This document shows positions 10,380 to 21,763 of a stretch of DNA of 64,000 nucleotides, in pieces; position 1 is the first letter of the stretch; each line of letters begins with the position of its first letter. This DNA comes from Brachyhypopomus gauderio. Lineage: Eukaryota; Chordata; Actinopteri; Gymnotiformes; Hypopomidae. Below the pieces are notes generated by a model, which searched no databases, was not told the DNA's origin, and saw only the letters and a list, made by a program, of their open reading frames with translations. The stretch spans positions 9,805,320 through 9,869,319 of the forward strand of contig NC_135220.1 in NCBI RefSeq assembly GCF_052324685.1, given 5' to 3'. A program made the translations under genes and the position numbers.

Positions 10380-10791
10380 GAACTCTGACACAGTCACAAT
10401 CTTTAAGAAATTCTGAGTAAGGACCCGGTGGTCGATAGATGGTCACTAGTTTAAGCTTTGTTTTATTGCCTATGAGATTATTGCCTATTTCACCTATCAA
10501 AGCTTTGAATGAGTTAATAGAGGTGGTTGGTTTTACAGTAAAACCTATATCTGTGTCATATATTGTGGCTACTCCACCTCCACGCCCTGTGATACGGGGC
10601 TGATGAACATAACTGTATCCAGGAGGAGTTGCTTCATTAAAACTTACATATTCGTTTACTCTAGCCCATGTCTCTGTTAAACAGAGTGCATTTAGTCTGT
10701 TATCTGAGATTATTTCGTTTACTATCACAGCTTTTGATGCAAGCAATCTAATGTTTAGAAGTCCTAGCCTTAGCTTAATATTGCTGCTCAC
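10380..10791 (-). mobile_element. L2-like LINE endonuclease fragment, minus strand
   Basis: The minus strand from 10791 encodes an AP-endonuclease N-terminus: GLLNIRLLASKA, LCLTETW, GYSYVHQPR, GRGGGVA and TIYRPPGPYSEFLKD. It lies against the + strand RT fragment in the opposite direction, so the two pieces were joined by inversion or are separate insertions. It is truncated after GPYSEF. Confidence 0.75.
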
Positions 10792-10799
10792 TTCATGTT

Positions 10800-12300
10800 G
10801 ATTGTTTAATTAAATTTTAATTAAATTTTTAAAACATATCACCCTGTTATTCCTATACCTGCCATGGTTAACAGACACAGTCTCAATGGTTTGGTAGGTA
10901 GGGAAGCAAGTTCTACTTAACGAATGGCCGTTTTTTTCATTTTTGGGTGATGTTGTCCCTAACCGTCTGTCTGTCTGTTGTCAGTTTTATGTATCGGCAC
11001 CGTTATTTTGTTGTTTTGTTGTGTTAGCGCTTGTGTTACGTCCCCCTCTCTACGGGTGCACAGGGTTGTCACTGGGTGTAGGGTGGAATAAGATAAATAC
11101 ACGGCACGGAGTCAAACTGATAGCTACTGGATATTTTACTGGTCCAGAGAGCCAACACACAAAACAGATGTACATAGACAAAAGTTTAGACAAAAGTCGT
11201 AACATCTCAAAACGGGCTGAAATGGCAATGCCCATTTACCGTACACATACCACATACACATGTCTGACTACGGTGGGTCACAGGCGGCTTCAAAGCAATG
11301 AAAGAAATAAAAAATAAAAAACTTTCCCCTACCTAACAAACCCCTAACCTAACAAACATACAAAAGTGACGCCCGCCTCCTTTCCTAACACCTATACAAA
11401 ACAATACTACAAACAAGAGAAAGAAACTAACCTACCCCACCGCAGCCTCCCACATGAACACTGAGCACAGTACACGCTCTGGGCTATTCAGGAAACCTGA
11501 TAACCCCCTACATACACCACATGAAACATACATCTAGAACCATACTGGTTTTCTGCACAACACACCACTCAGCCACATAATATCAGCCACACAACATCAC
11601 TGTAAAACAGCATTCAGGTGTCTCTGTCATCCGTCCTTGCAGCCATAATTTATGCCAGAATGCCCGCCATCCACAGCGTCCCATTGGTTAGCCGATGAAG
11701 CCTTTCTGTAACCGGATTGGTGGAACTTGCCAATGTAGATTGTCCACGGCCAGAGGGCGATTAACAGCAGCAACGAGTCCACCTATGGATGTAGACAGAA
11801 AACACAACGTGCACTCCATGCACATAACAGGTGCTAACAACTGTCCGGTCGCTGCTACTCTGTTGCCCTTAGAAACGCAGAGCCGTTGCTCTGCCTTACC
11901 GGTGCGCTGCTGAAGTTCCGCTCAGTTTCGGCTGCAGTTAAAAATAAACTCTTGGTTTTGTTCTTGGAAGATGCTCTGGTGTTTCTTCTATCCTTTTATC
12001 ACATCGATATATTATATTTCAAATTTCTCTAGGTGAAAATCTCCTTCTCCGTACGTTCTCCTCCACAGCACGGGGTCTTGCACCCTCACACGCCGCGAGT
12101 CAACCATAGAACTGGCACTATGCAACCGTTCAAACCGTTGAGTTTTCACGAAATGTTGGCTCGTGGACACCAACCTCAAAATGTTGCTGAGGCAAATTGC
12201 TCAGGCGAGCGCACATGGTGAGATTTTGGGCACGCGTGCCAGAAAATATCAAACACGTTGGATAAATGTCTCACAGGCACAAGAGGCAGAAAATTTTGTC
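10800..12300. other. No gene recognised; LTR-like or repeat sequence
   Basis: No coding similarity was recognised. TGTTACGTCCCCCTC near 11033 followed by AATAAGATAAATAC near 11090 resembles the style of the reverse-oriented LTRs in this window. GTTAAAAATAAACTC near 11938 is a poly(A)-like signal. Boundaries and duplications were not found. Confidence 0.3.
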
Positions 12301-12308
12301 TCAAGCGT

Positions 12309-12363
12309 CCGCACACGGCGAGCAACTAGCCCGTTTGCTTAGCTAGTTGCTCGCTGTGTGCGG
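12309..12363. repeat. 22-bp inverted repeat (hairpin), 11-nt loop
   Basis: Arm CCGCACACGGCGAGCAACTA (12309 onward) pairs with the arm 12342-12363 with a single mismatch, around an 11-nt loop. The flanks echo similar words (GAGCGCACATGG near 12205). Confidence 0.75.
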
Positions 12364-12379
12364 GGGGCTTCAGACTACA

Positions 12380-13200
12380 AGAGCACATCCTCCAGACTGA
12401 TGAGCGCAGAAGAGTCTCTAGTGAATGAATTCAACACCTTCTTTGCTCGCTTTGAGGCTGCAACTGGTAGTGCTAACAGTGCTATTGGCACAGATGACGA
12501 AGCCTGTACAGAGATCACCAGAGGACAGCACGCTTCCACCATCATGGAGGGAGACTTGAGGAAAGTCTTTAAGAGGATCAATACCAGGAAAGTGATCGGA
12601 CCAGATGGAATCTGTAGCAGAGTCCTCTAAGCCTGTGCAGACCAGCTAGCTCCAATATTCACCAACATCTCTGGAGTCTCTCTGCTTGTGTCCTGAGCCT
12701 CATGCTTTACCCACTGTACACATACATCTGTGTAGCCATTTCCAGCTCTATTATTACCACTACCACTATTAAGTTTGCTGGTGACACCGTCATCATGGGC
12801 CTGATCTCTGAGAATGACGAGAGGGCCCATCTGGAGGAGATTAAACACCTGGACAACTGGTACGAGGACAATAATCTCCTGGAGCCACTGTAGAAGGCCT
12901 AGAGAGTGTCATGTAATTTGGAGTTCACATCTCGCAAATCCTATAGACATGGCAGTGTATTTAGTACCTCAGAAGTCTAAGAGACTTCAAACTGTTCTCC
13001 AAGGTGCAGCAGAACTTCTACACCTGCACCACTGGGAGCATCCTCACGGGTGACATCACAGCCTGGTTTGGGAATAGTACCAATCAGGATAGACTATCTT
13101 TTTAGAGGGTGGTACATTTCCTGATCTGCAAACAATCATTCACAAGCAGTGCCAGACCAAGCCACAATGACTGTACATGTGACAAACTTTGATTTGATGT
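12380..13200 (+). mobile_element. Eroded non-LTR retrotransposon, Rex1-like
   Basis: 12358-12630 encodes a linker to the RT start (LVNEFNTFFARFE ... RKVIGPDGICSRVL), followed by an ACADQLAPIFT-like piece. 12700-12893 carries a FAGDT block, a changed FADDT catalytic motif, then GLISENDE and WYEDNNL. A C-terminal piece (NFYTCTTGSILTGDIT-like) follows near 13005-13060. Large internal deletions and stops make it a relic. The clade assignment (Rex1/Babar-like) is from memory of the motif wording. Confidence 0.6.
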
Positions 13201-13568
13201 TAAAATAAAGTTGTTGTTTTTTATGAAGCATTTTTCTTTTTCATAAATTTCATAAATTGTTTTCCATGGATGATATTACAAGATGACACAATCTTGTAAA
13301 ACTTTTCACATTGTCTGCCTGCTGGCCATCTCTTCAGAAACGAGTGATCATATACACATACTTTTAATAAAGACACGAAGTAGCGTAGCTCTGGGCTTAC
13401 GGCTGACATACGACAAATGACAAAAAGTGGACTCACAAAGACAAGGGGACTGTATCTACAAAAAGAAAGAACCACACCAGAAATTCTGTATCTGCCAAAT
13501 AGCTGTCTGTCACCACCATAATTAGACATTTGTTCTCAGGTGACCATAATGTAAATGTTGAATATCAG
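13201..13568. other. Distal 5' flank of TAAR C
   Basis: No gene seen. From about 13508, ACCACCATAATTAGACATT and CTCAGGTGACCATAATG match the corresponding flanks of B (near 5990), E (near 56620) and F, so similarity between loci extends about 250 bp upstream of the start codons. Confidence 0.45.
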
Positions 13569-13686
13569 GTGAGTGATGATTCAGACTAACCAACCACTCA
13601 GATGTTAGTGGGAGGATTTATACTGTGCTATAAAAATACACTGCAAAGGCCCAGCAAAGAACAGTGAGCTTCATTTAACAGACCTG
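13569..13686 (+). promoter_or_regulatory. Conserved TAAR promoter block, locus C
   Basis: It contains GTGAGTGATGAT, ACCACTCAGATGTTAGTG, GGAGGATTTATACTGTGC and TATAAAAAT at 13629-13637, 66 bp before the ATG. The word order and spacing are kept in D, E and F. The short TATA-to-ATG distance suggests a very short 5' leader. Confidence 0.75.
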
Positions 13687-13694
13687 CCTCTTAG

Positions 13695-14708
13695 ATGAGC
13701 TTCACAGCATATCAGCACATCATGACAATTCAGTACTGCTTTCCTGAGGACAACTCATCATGCAGAAAGGAGGTCAGAACAGGAACTGGGAATATATTCT
13801 TATTCACTCTACTGTCATTTATCTCTGTGTGTACTGTGTTTTTGAACCTGCTGGTGATCATCTCCATCTCTCACTTCAAGCAGCTCCACACTCCAACCAA
13901 CCTGCTCATCCTCTCTCTGGCTGTAGCTGATCTTCTCGTGGGACTGATTCTTATGCCTGTGAATATAATGGGCCTGATAGATACCTGCTGGTATCTTGGC
14001 AACATGGCATGTGCTGCTGTTTTACTGATAAACTTTTTCTCGTTGGCAGCTTCTCTCTGTAGCATGATGCTGATTGCAGTTGATCGGTACATTGCTGTTA
14101 ATGACCCTCTGAGTTATTCAACTAAACTCACAGTTTGTAAAACCACTATATTCATCACGTTTGAATGGACTTTTTGTCTACTGTATGCTTTCATCTTTTT
14201 ATACTTTAATGACAATCTGCATCCATCTCAGAATATGAATAGATGTCATGGAGAGTGTGTAATGTATATAAAATACCAATGGATGATTGTTGACCTCATA
14301 GTTATGTTTGTAACCCCTTGTTCTATTATATTGATCTTGTATTCATTCATTTTTAATGTTGCAAAACAACAAGCTATAGCTGTGAGATCTGTATTGAATA
14401 CTACATCTAACACACAACGAACCAAAGTTTCAATCAGTTCTGAAACCAAAGCAGCAAAAACTCTGGGAATTGTTGTTTGTGTTTATCTTTTTTGCTGGAT
14501 ACCAAGTTATGTAAGTAACTTGTTAGTTGAAAATATATCCTCATTGTCACTGGTATGGAATGTGTTTGGCTGGATAGCGTATATAAATTCCTCTATGAAT
14601 CCCCTAATATATGCTATATTTTATCCATGGTTTAGAGCATCAGTTAAATATATTCTAACGTGTAGAATGTTGCAGTCATCATCTTCAAGGTTTAACTTAT
14701 TTGTGTAA
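13695..14708 (+). CDS. TAAR locus C, intact non-classical trace amine-associated receptor
   Basis: A single-exon class A GPCR of 337 aa, the usual TAAR length. N-terminal sequon N20 and Cys15/Cys23 precede TM1 (about 33-57). TM2 has D79 (2.50). TM3 has C106 (3.25), N113 (3.32) and DRY at 130-132. ECL2 carries C184 and C188. TM5 has D200 (5.42) and P208 (5.50). TM6 has W268-P270, and TM7 has N302-P303 with FYPWFR. Family knowledge: TAARs detect amines in olfactory sensory neurons and raise cAMP. Asp3.32 normally binds the amine. It is absent here and D200 is the likely replacement, as in a teleost-specific clade. The ATG at 13695 is chosen because F uses the same position and the promoter block lies just upstream. 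Confidence 0.95.
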   Translation: MSFTAYQHIMTIQYCFPEDNSSCRKEVRTGTGNIFLFTLLSFISVCTVFLNLLVIISISHFKQLHTPTNLLILSLAVADLLVGLILMPVNIMGLIDTCWYLGNMACAAVLLINFFSLAASLCSMMLIAVDRYIAVNDPLSYSTKLTVCKTTIFITFEWTFCLLYAFIFLYFNDNLHPSQNMNRCHGECVMYIKYQWMIVDLIVMFVTPCSIILILYSFIFNVAKQQAIAVRSVLNTTSNTQRTKVSISSETKAAKTLGIVVCVYLFCWIPSYVSNLLVENISSLSLVWNVFGWIAYINSSMNPLIYAIFYPWFRASVKYILTCRMLQSSSSRFNLFV

Positions 14709-14853
14709 CACATCTGATTTTAAAAGTTATTGCTTAGAAAAGGATGTTGTTGCAAGCATTTTACCTTTAGAATACTGCAGGATCTTCTGCCAAGAGAATT
14801 TATTCTAACAAAATTTTCCATTTTAAATGGTTAAAAAAAGCATTTGTGAATAA

Positions 14854-14890
<37 letters not shown>
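14709..14890 (+). other. 3' flank of TAAR C with poly(A) signal and AT repeat
   Basis: AATAAA at 14849-14854 lies in GTGAATAAATATAT, matching the same words in the A flank. A short (TA)n tract follows at about 14860-14884. Confidence 0.6.
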
Positions 14891-14893
<3 letters not shown>

Positions 14894-15815
14894 TTTTTAT
14901 TTGATAATCTTGATAAGACGTTAATTTGATACTCTTATCGGGCGATATAAAAATTATCGCCGTTAATCTATTCTTAAAGTTGGGTTGGGAACTGGGTCAA
15001 AATGGGTAAGCAAACTATGATGACTTTCAACTTGATAGTTTAGCTCGGCTGTATTCCTAACCAAATTGCACAGTAGGGGCGAGAACGAGTTTTCAAACCT
15101 GTGAATTACAAATCGTACGTGTTTTTACATGGATGCAGCCACGAAGTCGCCAGGTTTGCTTCATGGAAAATTCATTTTTAGGAACGTAAAGTGTTAACGG
15201 AGCGGGGCTCGGAGCGGTCGTTTTATGCATGGTCCTAGCGCTAGATTCGTCGCTATTTAAATATTTCTTTTTAACCGTTAAAGCTACAGAGGACCAAAAC
15301 TGACTTTTGAAAATTACGTCCGTGAGGTTAAATGTACTAAATGTTGGCTTACATTTTAAATATCATGTTTAGCTGAATAAACATGTTATTTAATGGACAG
15401 TATGTAGGCTTACAAATTCATGTTCATGTCAACTGAATAAACCGTCGAACACGAGTAGCCTACATTTTATTGAGCATGTTTTTTTTTTCTTCAAGTATCA
15501 AAGTAGAACAGCTTCCTCAAGCAGTCATTGATGCATTTTGGAAACAGGTGATGAGCCCCTGGTCTAATGCACCCTCTGTATTAAGAAACCCTATCTCAAA
15601 AACTGACTTTTAGTCATTACTTGGGTAGCACGCATATGAACCATTTTAATATAGATTAATCTAGATTAATTTCAAGATTTCAGTGAGATTAATCTAGATT
15701 TAAAAAATTAATCTATGCCCACCCCTAATATATATATATATATATATATATAATTTTTTTTACAAATTCTGAATGACTATACTTTCATGCATTGCTACTT
15801 CAGTGTTATATCTAT
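14891..15815. other. No gene; interspersed repeat sequence
   Basis: The segment ends with TAGATTAATCTAGATTAAT-type words and GCCCACCCC, then a (TA)n tract near 15727-15751. This suggests a DNA-transposon-derived repeat, but no TIR pair or duplication was established. Confidence 0.35.
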
Positions 15816-15821
15816 CTATCA

Positions 15822-16930
15822 GAGGTGGGGACTCGAGTCACATGACTTGGACTCGAGTCAGACTCGAGTCATTATTATGAAGACTTTTGACTTGACTTGA
15901 AAAAATATTCAGAGATTAGACTTGACTTGTACTTTTACACCAATAACTTGGGACTTGAATTGGACTTGAACCTGTTTACTTGCAAAGACTTGATTTTTTT
16001 TTACCCCAAATCTAAATTTTAAAACGCATATTAATATTTATAAAGTGCGCCCCATTAATTTCATTTCCGTCCTTCTGACACAGACCGGCGTTACACCAGA
16101 TTCTGTGACCGTTGAGTTTTGTGACCACAGGGGGCGCTATTTCACAGTTTCTGTTCAGAGGCACAAACGCTTTACGAATGCTACGTAAACTACGCTGATG
16201 CACTTTCTTTACTCGTTTTATTGGTGTCCACGAGCCAAAATATGACAGATGTTTATATTTACATTTATCGTCTCTTAATTACATAAATGTACTTAAACAA
16301 GATTTACCATCCCCTCACCATTGCAGCCAACAAAGAAATCATGAATGGGATGTACAGGTGAGCCTTTTTAACTGGGGTCACCAATTCTGACGGCAGCCAT
16401 CAGAATATGTGACCCCACTGAATCTCCAGGTAACAATAGTAGCCTACACTGTGACCCCACAATATCAGAAAGCAATGAAAAAATAACCCTAACCTTTTAA
16501 ATTAGTCTATATTTAAACATTTTTTCTAAATGTTTAGAATAACCATTCATAATGACAGCATCTTACTTACGATGAAGCTTGCTATTTTCGTGTAAAATGA
16601 TGTAACGAAACATTCTTGTTTAAGTAAATTAATGTAATTAAGAGAAGATAAAATGTAAATGATCTGTCATCTTTTGGCTGGCGGACACCAACAAAACGAG
16701 TAAAGAAACGCATCAGCGTAGCATTCGTAAAACGTTGGTGCCTGTAAAAAAAAAAGACTCGAAAGGACTTGAAATTCCAAGTTTCAGACTTGGGACTTGA
16801 CTTGACGGTTGCTTGTCTTGACTCGAGACTTGACTTGAGTTGACTGTCTTTGCTTGAGACTTGACTCGGGACTTGAGAATAAAGACTTGGACTTACTTGA
16901 GACTTGCAAAACACTGACTTGGTCCCACCT
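15822..16930. mobile_element. Foldback-like DNA transposon, about 1.1 kb
   Basis: The left end reads AGGTGGGGACTCGAGTCAC and the right end ACTTGGTCCCACCT, forming inverted termini. Words of the ACTTGGACTTGA type fill both subterminal regions. Inside, 16160-16305 and 16612-16745 are long imperfect inverted copies (TTTACGAATGCTACG, CTTTACTCGTTTT, TGACAGAT), differing mainly by a 9-bp insertion. There is no coding capacity. The right terminal bases run into a CTAG repeat, so the duplication cannot be read. A relative lies at 24549-25975. Confidence 0.7.
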
Positions 16931-16982
16931 AGCTAGCTAGCTAGCTAGCTAGCTAGCTATCTATCTATCTATCTATCTATCT
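16931..16982. repeat. (CTAG)n then (CTAT)n microsatellite
   Basis: About seven CTAG units are followed by about six CTAT units at the right edge of the foldback element. The left edge of that element also abuts TCTATCTATC. Confidence 0.9.
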
Positions 16983-16984
16983 AA

Positions 16985-17290
16985 ATAATGGTCCGTTTGG
17001 GCCTTTTTCCAACACACATGTAAAGTTTACATTTATGAGGGAAACATTTTTGTGTTAACTACAGAGGTATATTATTCCTCACACAAAGCTTAAGGATTTT
17101 AAGATGTATTGAAAAAAGCCTACTAATGCCACACTCATCAGCTGCTTTATTATTTTCTGAACAGTACCAGTTAAAAGTTTAGAGACCTGACAAAATAAGT
17201 GTTTTCTATAGTCCGGAGTCTTACTTTTGTAAGACAAAAATTCAGTTGATAGCCTACAGCCTACATATAAATTCATATAGAATGTAATGT
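16985..17290 (+). other. Paralogous downstream block of TAAR C
   Basis: It matches 40955-41235 downstream of TAAR D: TTACATTTATGAGGGAAA, GAAAAAAGCCTA and ATGCCACACTCATCAGCTGC. It marks a segmental duplication that included gene and 3' flank. In locus C it was pushed away by about 2 kb of inserted transposons. Confidence 0.65.
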
Positions 17291-17404
17291 CCCTTCTGCA
17301 GAGAGTTTGGATTGTGTGTTATTGAAATTTGCACCTTAGTGGTGAGTAAGAACAGTCAGATTCACAGCTAAGATGTTACTGTAAAGTAAAACAAAGTTTA
17401 ATAG

Positions 17405-17575
17405 AAGTATTAAAAGTACTAAAGTAAATAGATTGATCCAGAGATTCTGGATCCTCCCCAGATCCTCCAGAATCTCTGGTTTCCTCCCACAGTCCAAAAA
17501 CATGGAGGTTAGGTAAATTGGCAGTTCCTGACAAATTCTTCAGAGTGTGTGTCTGTGTCTCTCTGTTCACTAAAA

Positions 17576-17646
<71 letters not shown>

Positions 17647-17900
17647 CGCACTTGTATGCCCAGTGGTGGATGGTGCTCTGCTACTAGGGTTTGTCCTCTC
17701 TCCTGTTCCTGCACCCTTTCAGTCCCCCAGGGGGCCGTGGATCCCGGTAGAGAGTACGCTGTGTGCAATGGGCTGCTGCTTCTCGCCGGTGTGTGTGTGA
17801 CAGGTTGTCTGTGACTTGTACTGGTGTTAAAATTGTAAAGCGCCTTGGGTATTCTGAAAGGTGCTATATAAATCAAACATTCATTCATTCATTCATCAGG
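17405..17900 (+). mobile_element. SINE-like unit with L2-type tail and internal (GT)n
   Basis: Words GGTTTCCTCCCACAGTCCAA and AACATGGAGGTTAGG open it, and (GT)n lies at about 17578-17640. The 3' end AAAGCGCCTTGGGT ... GGTGCTATATAAAT is an L2-type tail followed by (ATTC)n. Long frames across the GT tract are artefacts. The family name is uncertain. Confidence 0.55.
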
Positions 17901-18179
17901 TGGAGAATGTTCTGCTTCCCCATGTCATGCAGGTGTCCTTTCTGCTAAGATACAGGGGGAGTGCAGAACATTGTATCTACAGACTAGCCACAACTACTAT
18001 GAGTTAACACAACTATAAGCTGTTGCAGACATATATTACCACAAGGACAAGAAAGAAGACAGCATGAATGCTACTGGAGCCCTTACAAGTACACAGAAAC
18101 TATATTACTTGAAATATTACTTGCTGGACATCATATTCCAAAACCACAGGATTTACTATGGAGTTGGCCACTCCTCTGA

Positions 18180-18500
18180 GATGACTTTCCACAAGATTTT
18201 GGAATGTGACGGTGGGAATTTGTGGTCATTCATTCAAAACAGCATTTGTGGTATCGGGCACTGATATTGGACAAGAAGGTCTGACCCACAATTTACATTC
18301 CAGTTGATCTCAAATGTTTTCAATTGGGTTCAGGGCTCTGTGCAGACCACTATATTTTCTCCACACTTGTTAAACCATGCCTTTATGGAGCTGGCTTTGC
18401 GCACAGTCATGGAACAGGGGAAGGTCTTCCTGAAACTGTTGCTACAAAGTTGGAATCATATAATGGTGTGAAATGTCTTTTTATACTGTAAAATTACCTT
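18180..18500 (-). mobile_element. Tc1-like transposase relic
   Basis: On the minus strand, degenerate words of a Tc1 transposase C-terminal half can be read: MIPTL, LFHDCA and LNPIENI, the last matching the common PDLNPIEHLW motif. There are several stops and no TIRs. Bases 17900-18180 show nothing recognisable. Confidence 0.55.
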
Positions 18501-18571
18501 CACTGGAACTAAGGGGCCAAGCTCCAGCTTTAGCACAATATCCTTATGAGTAATGTAACAAACCATGGTCA

Positions 18572-18573
<2 letters not shown>

Positions 18574-18620
<47 letters not shown>
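18574..18620. repeat. (CA)n microsatellite
   Basis: About 22 CA units. Confidence 0.95.
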
Positions 18621-18624
<4 letters not shown>

Positions 18625-18639
18625 CTGGCAAATGTCAAT

Positions 18640-19540
18640 TAGCCAAGTGGAGCACGAACGGTGGAGGCGTTTATACTTTCGCGAGCGTCACTGCAGTGTT
18701 CTCCGAAACGATAGGCGTTTTGTCCGAAACAATATGTGGTAGAAACACCCCTCAAAACAGGGGAATGAACATTTACCTGACCAATTTTAATGTTGCTATA
18801 TGTTTCAGGTTTGAAAAGTGCTGGAATTTAGGTTAAAGTACTTTAAAATGCTTGAAAGTGTAACTACTTGGTTTCACAACAAATAGCTGTCTGACTGAAT
18901 AGTTCTCTTGTATTAGGTTAACAAATACTAGCCTCTTGTAATTCCAGGACGAAACATGAGAGAACGTGAAGACGTGAAGATTGGGCATTTTTTAAATAAA
19001 CAACCATTAAATAATGTGATAAAAAGCGAATTATTTCGAGTATATGTATAAATATTTAACTTAATTATGTTTAACATGCTGGGAAATATTGAAATGGATG
19101 TTGAAAGTGACATACAAGTGCTTTAATTCCACCTTATAAAGGTGTATGAACCCTGAAAACGTAACTTTGTTCATTGCGCTGAAGCGCGGCGCGAAGTTAC
19201 AATATTCGAGAGGTGCACGACCTCTCGAACCGACAGCGTGAGGCACTCGCGCACACGCGGAGCCACAGCGATTACGTCATTTTCGCCGCGCGGACCCTCG
19301 CGCCTCTGGCGAAGCATCAACCAGGCAGGCTTGTTGTTGGGGTGGCGAACGTAAGTTGTTGAGCGGGGGTGGCAAACGTAACACTCGTGACGTAGTGTTT
19401 TTTCAATAGCCCTGAAATAAATGCTACGGTTTTGTTTTGGTCCGTATCCAGTTAATCAGGAATGAGATTGGGTCCGGACAGGACTGCGTTCGGGTCCGGA
19501 TCCGGACCGCGGTCCGCCAGTTGAGTACCCCTGCTCTAGA
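18640..19540. other. No gene; composite DNA-transposon debris with a GC-rich core
   Basis: 18700-18925 matches 37310-37510, the interior of the hAT-like element 37015-37942 (GGGGAATGAACATTTACCTGA, AGCTGTCTGACTGAA). GTGTATGAACCCTG at about 19142 is the right terminus of the family inserted in TAAR B. 19180-19320 is GC-rich and holds the palindrome CGAGAGGTGCACGACCTCTC at about 19208. GGTGGCGAACGTAAGTTG near 19340 recurs near 20980 and 36030. Confidence 0.45.
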
Positions 19541-19689
19541 TTATGCTTATTATACCAAAAGATGTTTTGTATCATTCATTCATTTATCATTAATTATGTC
19601 TTGTTGTATACAAAATAATGTTGAAATTATACACATACTTTATTTTCAATACACAAACATGTTACAATAACATTAGAACATAAAGAAAA

Positions 19690-20000
19690 ATAGTTCATAT
19701 CAATATGACTTCCATGAGCTTGGAGGACTGCATCCATACGTCTTGGCAATGACTCAAATTATTGATGAAGTCATCTGCAATGACAAAGTAAGCAGTCTTG
19801 CAGGACTTCCAGAGTTCACCAAGATTTTTTGGTTTCATCTTTCAATCCTCAATAATGTTCATGTCTGGTGACTGGGCTGGTCAATCCTGGAGCCCCTTGA
19901 ACTTCTTTGCTTTCAGGAACTTTGATGTGGAGGCTGAAGTATGAGAAGGAATGCCATCCTGCTGCAGAATTTTCCATCTCCTGAGTTCCTTACCTCAAAA
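19690..20000 (-). mobile_element. Tc1/mariner-like transposase relic
   Basis: The minus strand reads QQDGIPSHTS, then a WPAQSPDMNIIE-like stretch (its Trp altered), then ELW and SMPRR-like words. These are the C-terminal half of a Tc1-type DDE transposase. Stops and frame breaks are present. 20150-20470 may be its N-terminal part but was not aligned. Confidence 0.5.
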
Positions 20001-21199
20001 TATAACAAGAACCACCAACACATTTTAACCTGCAAATGGGCATGTAAAAAACTAATGTGGGCATTTTTCACCCCAACTGTAAAATGCAAGATAAATGTAT
20101 TCTACAGCACCTTTAAACAAAAAGAAATAGGTTCTGCTTGATAAGACCATCTGCAGCCACAGTGACCCTTTGTGGATAAGACTGGCCCTGATCTACAACA
20201 AAGAAATATGATGCACGCTTACTCTGCCAAAAGACTTTGTTCTTTCATCAAGCATTCCAATAAATACTTGACGAGAAAGCCCATGAGCCAGCTGCTTCAG
20301 ATCTTGGAAAGACTGGAACAGGTCTACATGGAAGATGGTCTGGTGGTTGATGGTAGCAGGCCAATTTCATGCACTGAGAACAGCTCAGTGTTGGCAAATT
20401 TAGTTGGTACCATCCTGAAATCAAAAAGACATGTAAGCAATATGAATTCAGTCTTTTGCATTTAATTGAACTGAATCAAGTACTTACCAACAAGGATGAC
20501 CTCTTTGCCACAGATCAGCTTTAGCAGGTACACTGTTGAGGTAGACAAAGCGGCAACAGTAGAACTAAATCACAGAAGAAAAGAAAATTAATGGCAACAA
20601 AATTAATCAGAGCTGAAAAAACGGATGGCAAACACATTCCACAACTATTTAAAATTATTTAAACGGAGTGTCTATTTGCACCCGGGTACAAGTAGCATTT
20701 GCCACACAGCGAGGCTATTTTCACCCCTTAATAAAAAAAAAGAAAGCGAACCCATCTGCGCATGTCTACTAATGAATGCGCGGGAGCGAAAAGGCGCAAA
20801 TTCAAAGGAACCGAAACGGAGACAGTAGGAAACGGTAAGCAGAATTTGGTTAATAGTTATGTATAAAGGTCCATCACTCAATTTAACTCTACATTTTAAG
20901 ATATATATTTAAGAAATAGTGTGAGAATTATTATCCAACGAACACTGATATATTTTTGAGCTAATAGGAGCATAATAGTGGCGAACGTAAAGTGTTACCG
21001 GGTGGGGGGTGTAAAATGGACACAGCGAGAAAAAAAAGACAGATTTCAAGTGTGCAGAAACAGTCTAAATAGTCGAACTAACCTAGTGAAAACCGGGACA
21101 TTAAATGATTTTTATTTTTTGCCGGGACCGAATATTAAAAAGAAGGAAAACCGGGACAAACCGGTACAGCGACGTGAAAACCGGGACAGGTGGCAACAC
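20001..21199. other. No gene recognised; repeats
   Basis: 20680-20720 contains TTGCACCCGGGTACAAGTAG, close to the unit of the minisatellite at 23611. 20978-21190 carries GGCGAACGTAAAGTG and repeated AAAACCGGGACA words, an interspersed repeat. Short frames here match nothing I recognise. Confidence 0.35.
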
Positions 21200-21763
21200 T
21201 GTAGCTGGCGCTACAGAGCTTGGAGGCGGACACAAACGCTGAGGAGAGCGAGATTTATTAATGGGAATTCCAGTCGTTCAAACAGGCAGGGGTCATAACG
21301 GGCGAGCCATCCAGGTTTGACAAATAAACAGGCATGACGATACTAAGAATTAAACTAAGACACCGAACGAACACTTCAAATCAAACACGGGGTAAACGCA
21401 TACAAACTAGAAAATCAGGATACGGAAAACACAGACGACTGAGCAACGAAACGAGTAGAACTCAGAGACCAGGAAGCGTAGAACACTGAACAAAGAGCAC
21501 AACACGACCAAAGAGCATGAATAACAAGAGCACAACACGACCAAAGAGCATGAATAACGAGCACAAACTAACCAAATAGAACAAAACAACCGATAACCGA
21601 TAAGTGAAACACTGGGACTATAAATACACAGAACTAAACTAGACACACAGGTGAAGACACTGATGACACGGGCGTGTCAGACGAGGGGAAACCATGGAGA
21701 CAGACACGCAGGGAACAACAGCAACCCGAAGTGACAGAGAGGGGGGCGTAGCCCTACGTGACA
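21200..21763 (-). mobile_element. LTR (family 1), reverse orientation, internal expansion
   Basis: It shares GGAGGCGGACACAAACGCTGA and the terminal GTAGCCCTACGTGACA with the copies at 2056 and 3719. An inner segment contains tandem GAGCACAACACGACCAAAGA repeats. Flanks AACAC and GTCGC do not match, so the left end is altered or misplaced, or the target duplication has been lost. Confidence 0.65.

Noticed and set aside
13871-14092. Antisense 73-codon ORFs repeated opposite TM1-TM3 of each TAAR (also 6352, 39751, 57022, 63100)
   Set aside because: They recur only because the receptor sense strand is conserved; shadows of the real genes.
17376-17888. 170-codon minus ORF and plus partners
   Set aside because: Runs through the (GT)n tract of a SINE-like repeat; low-complexity His/Thr or Cys/Val runs.
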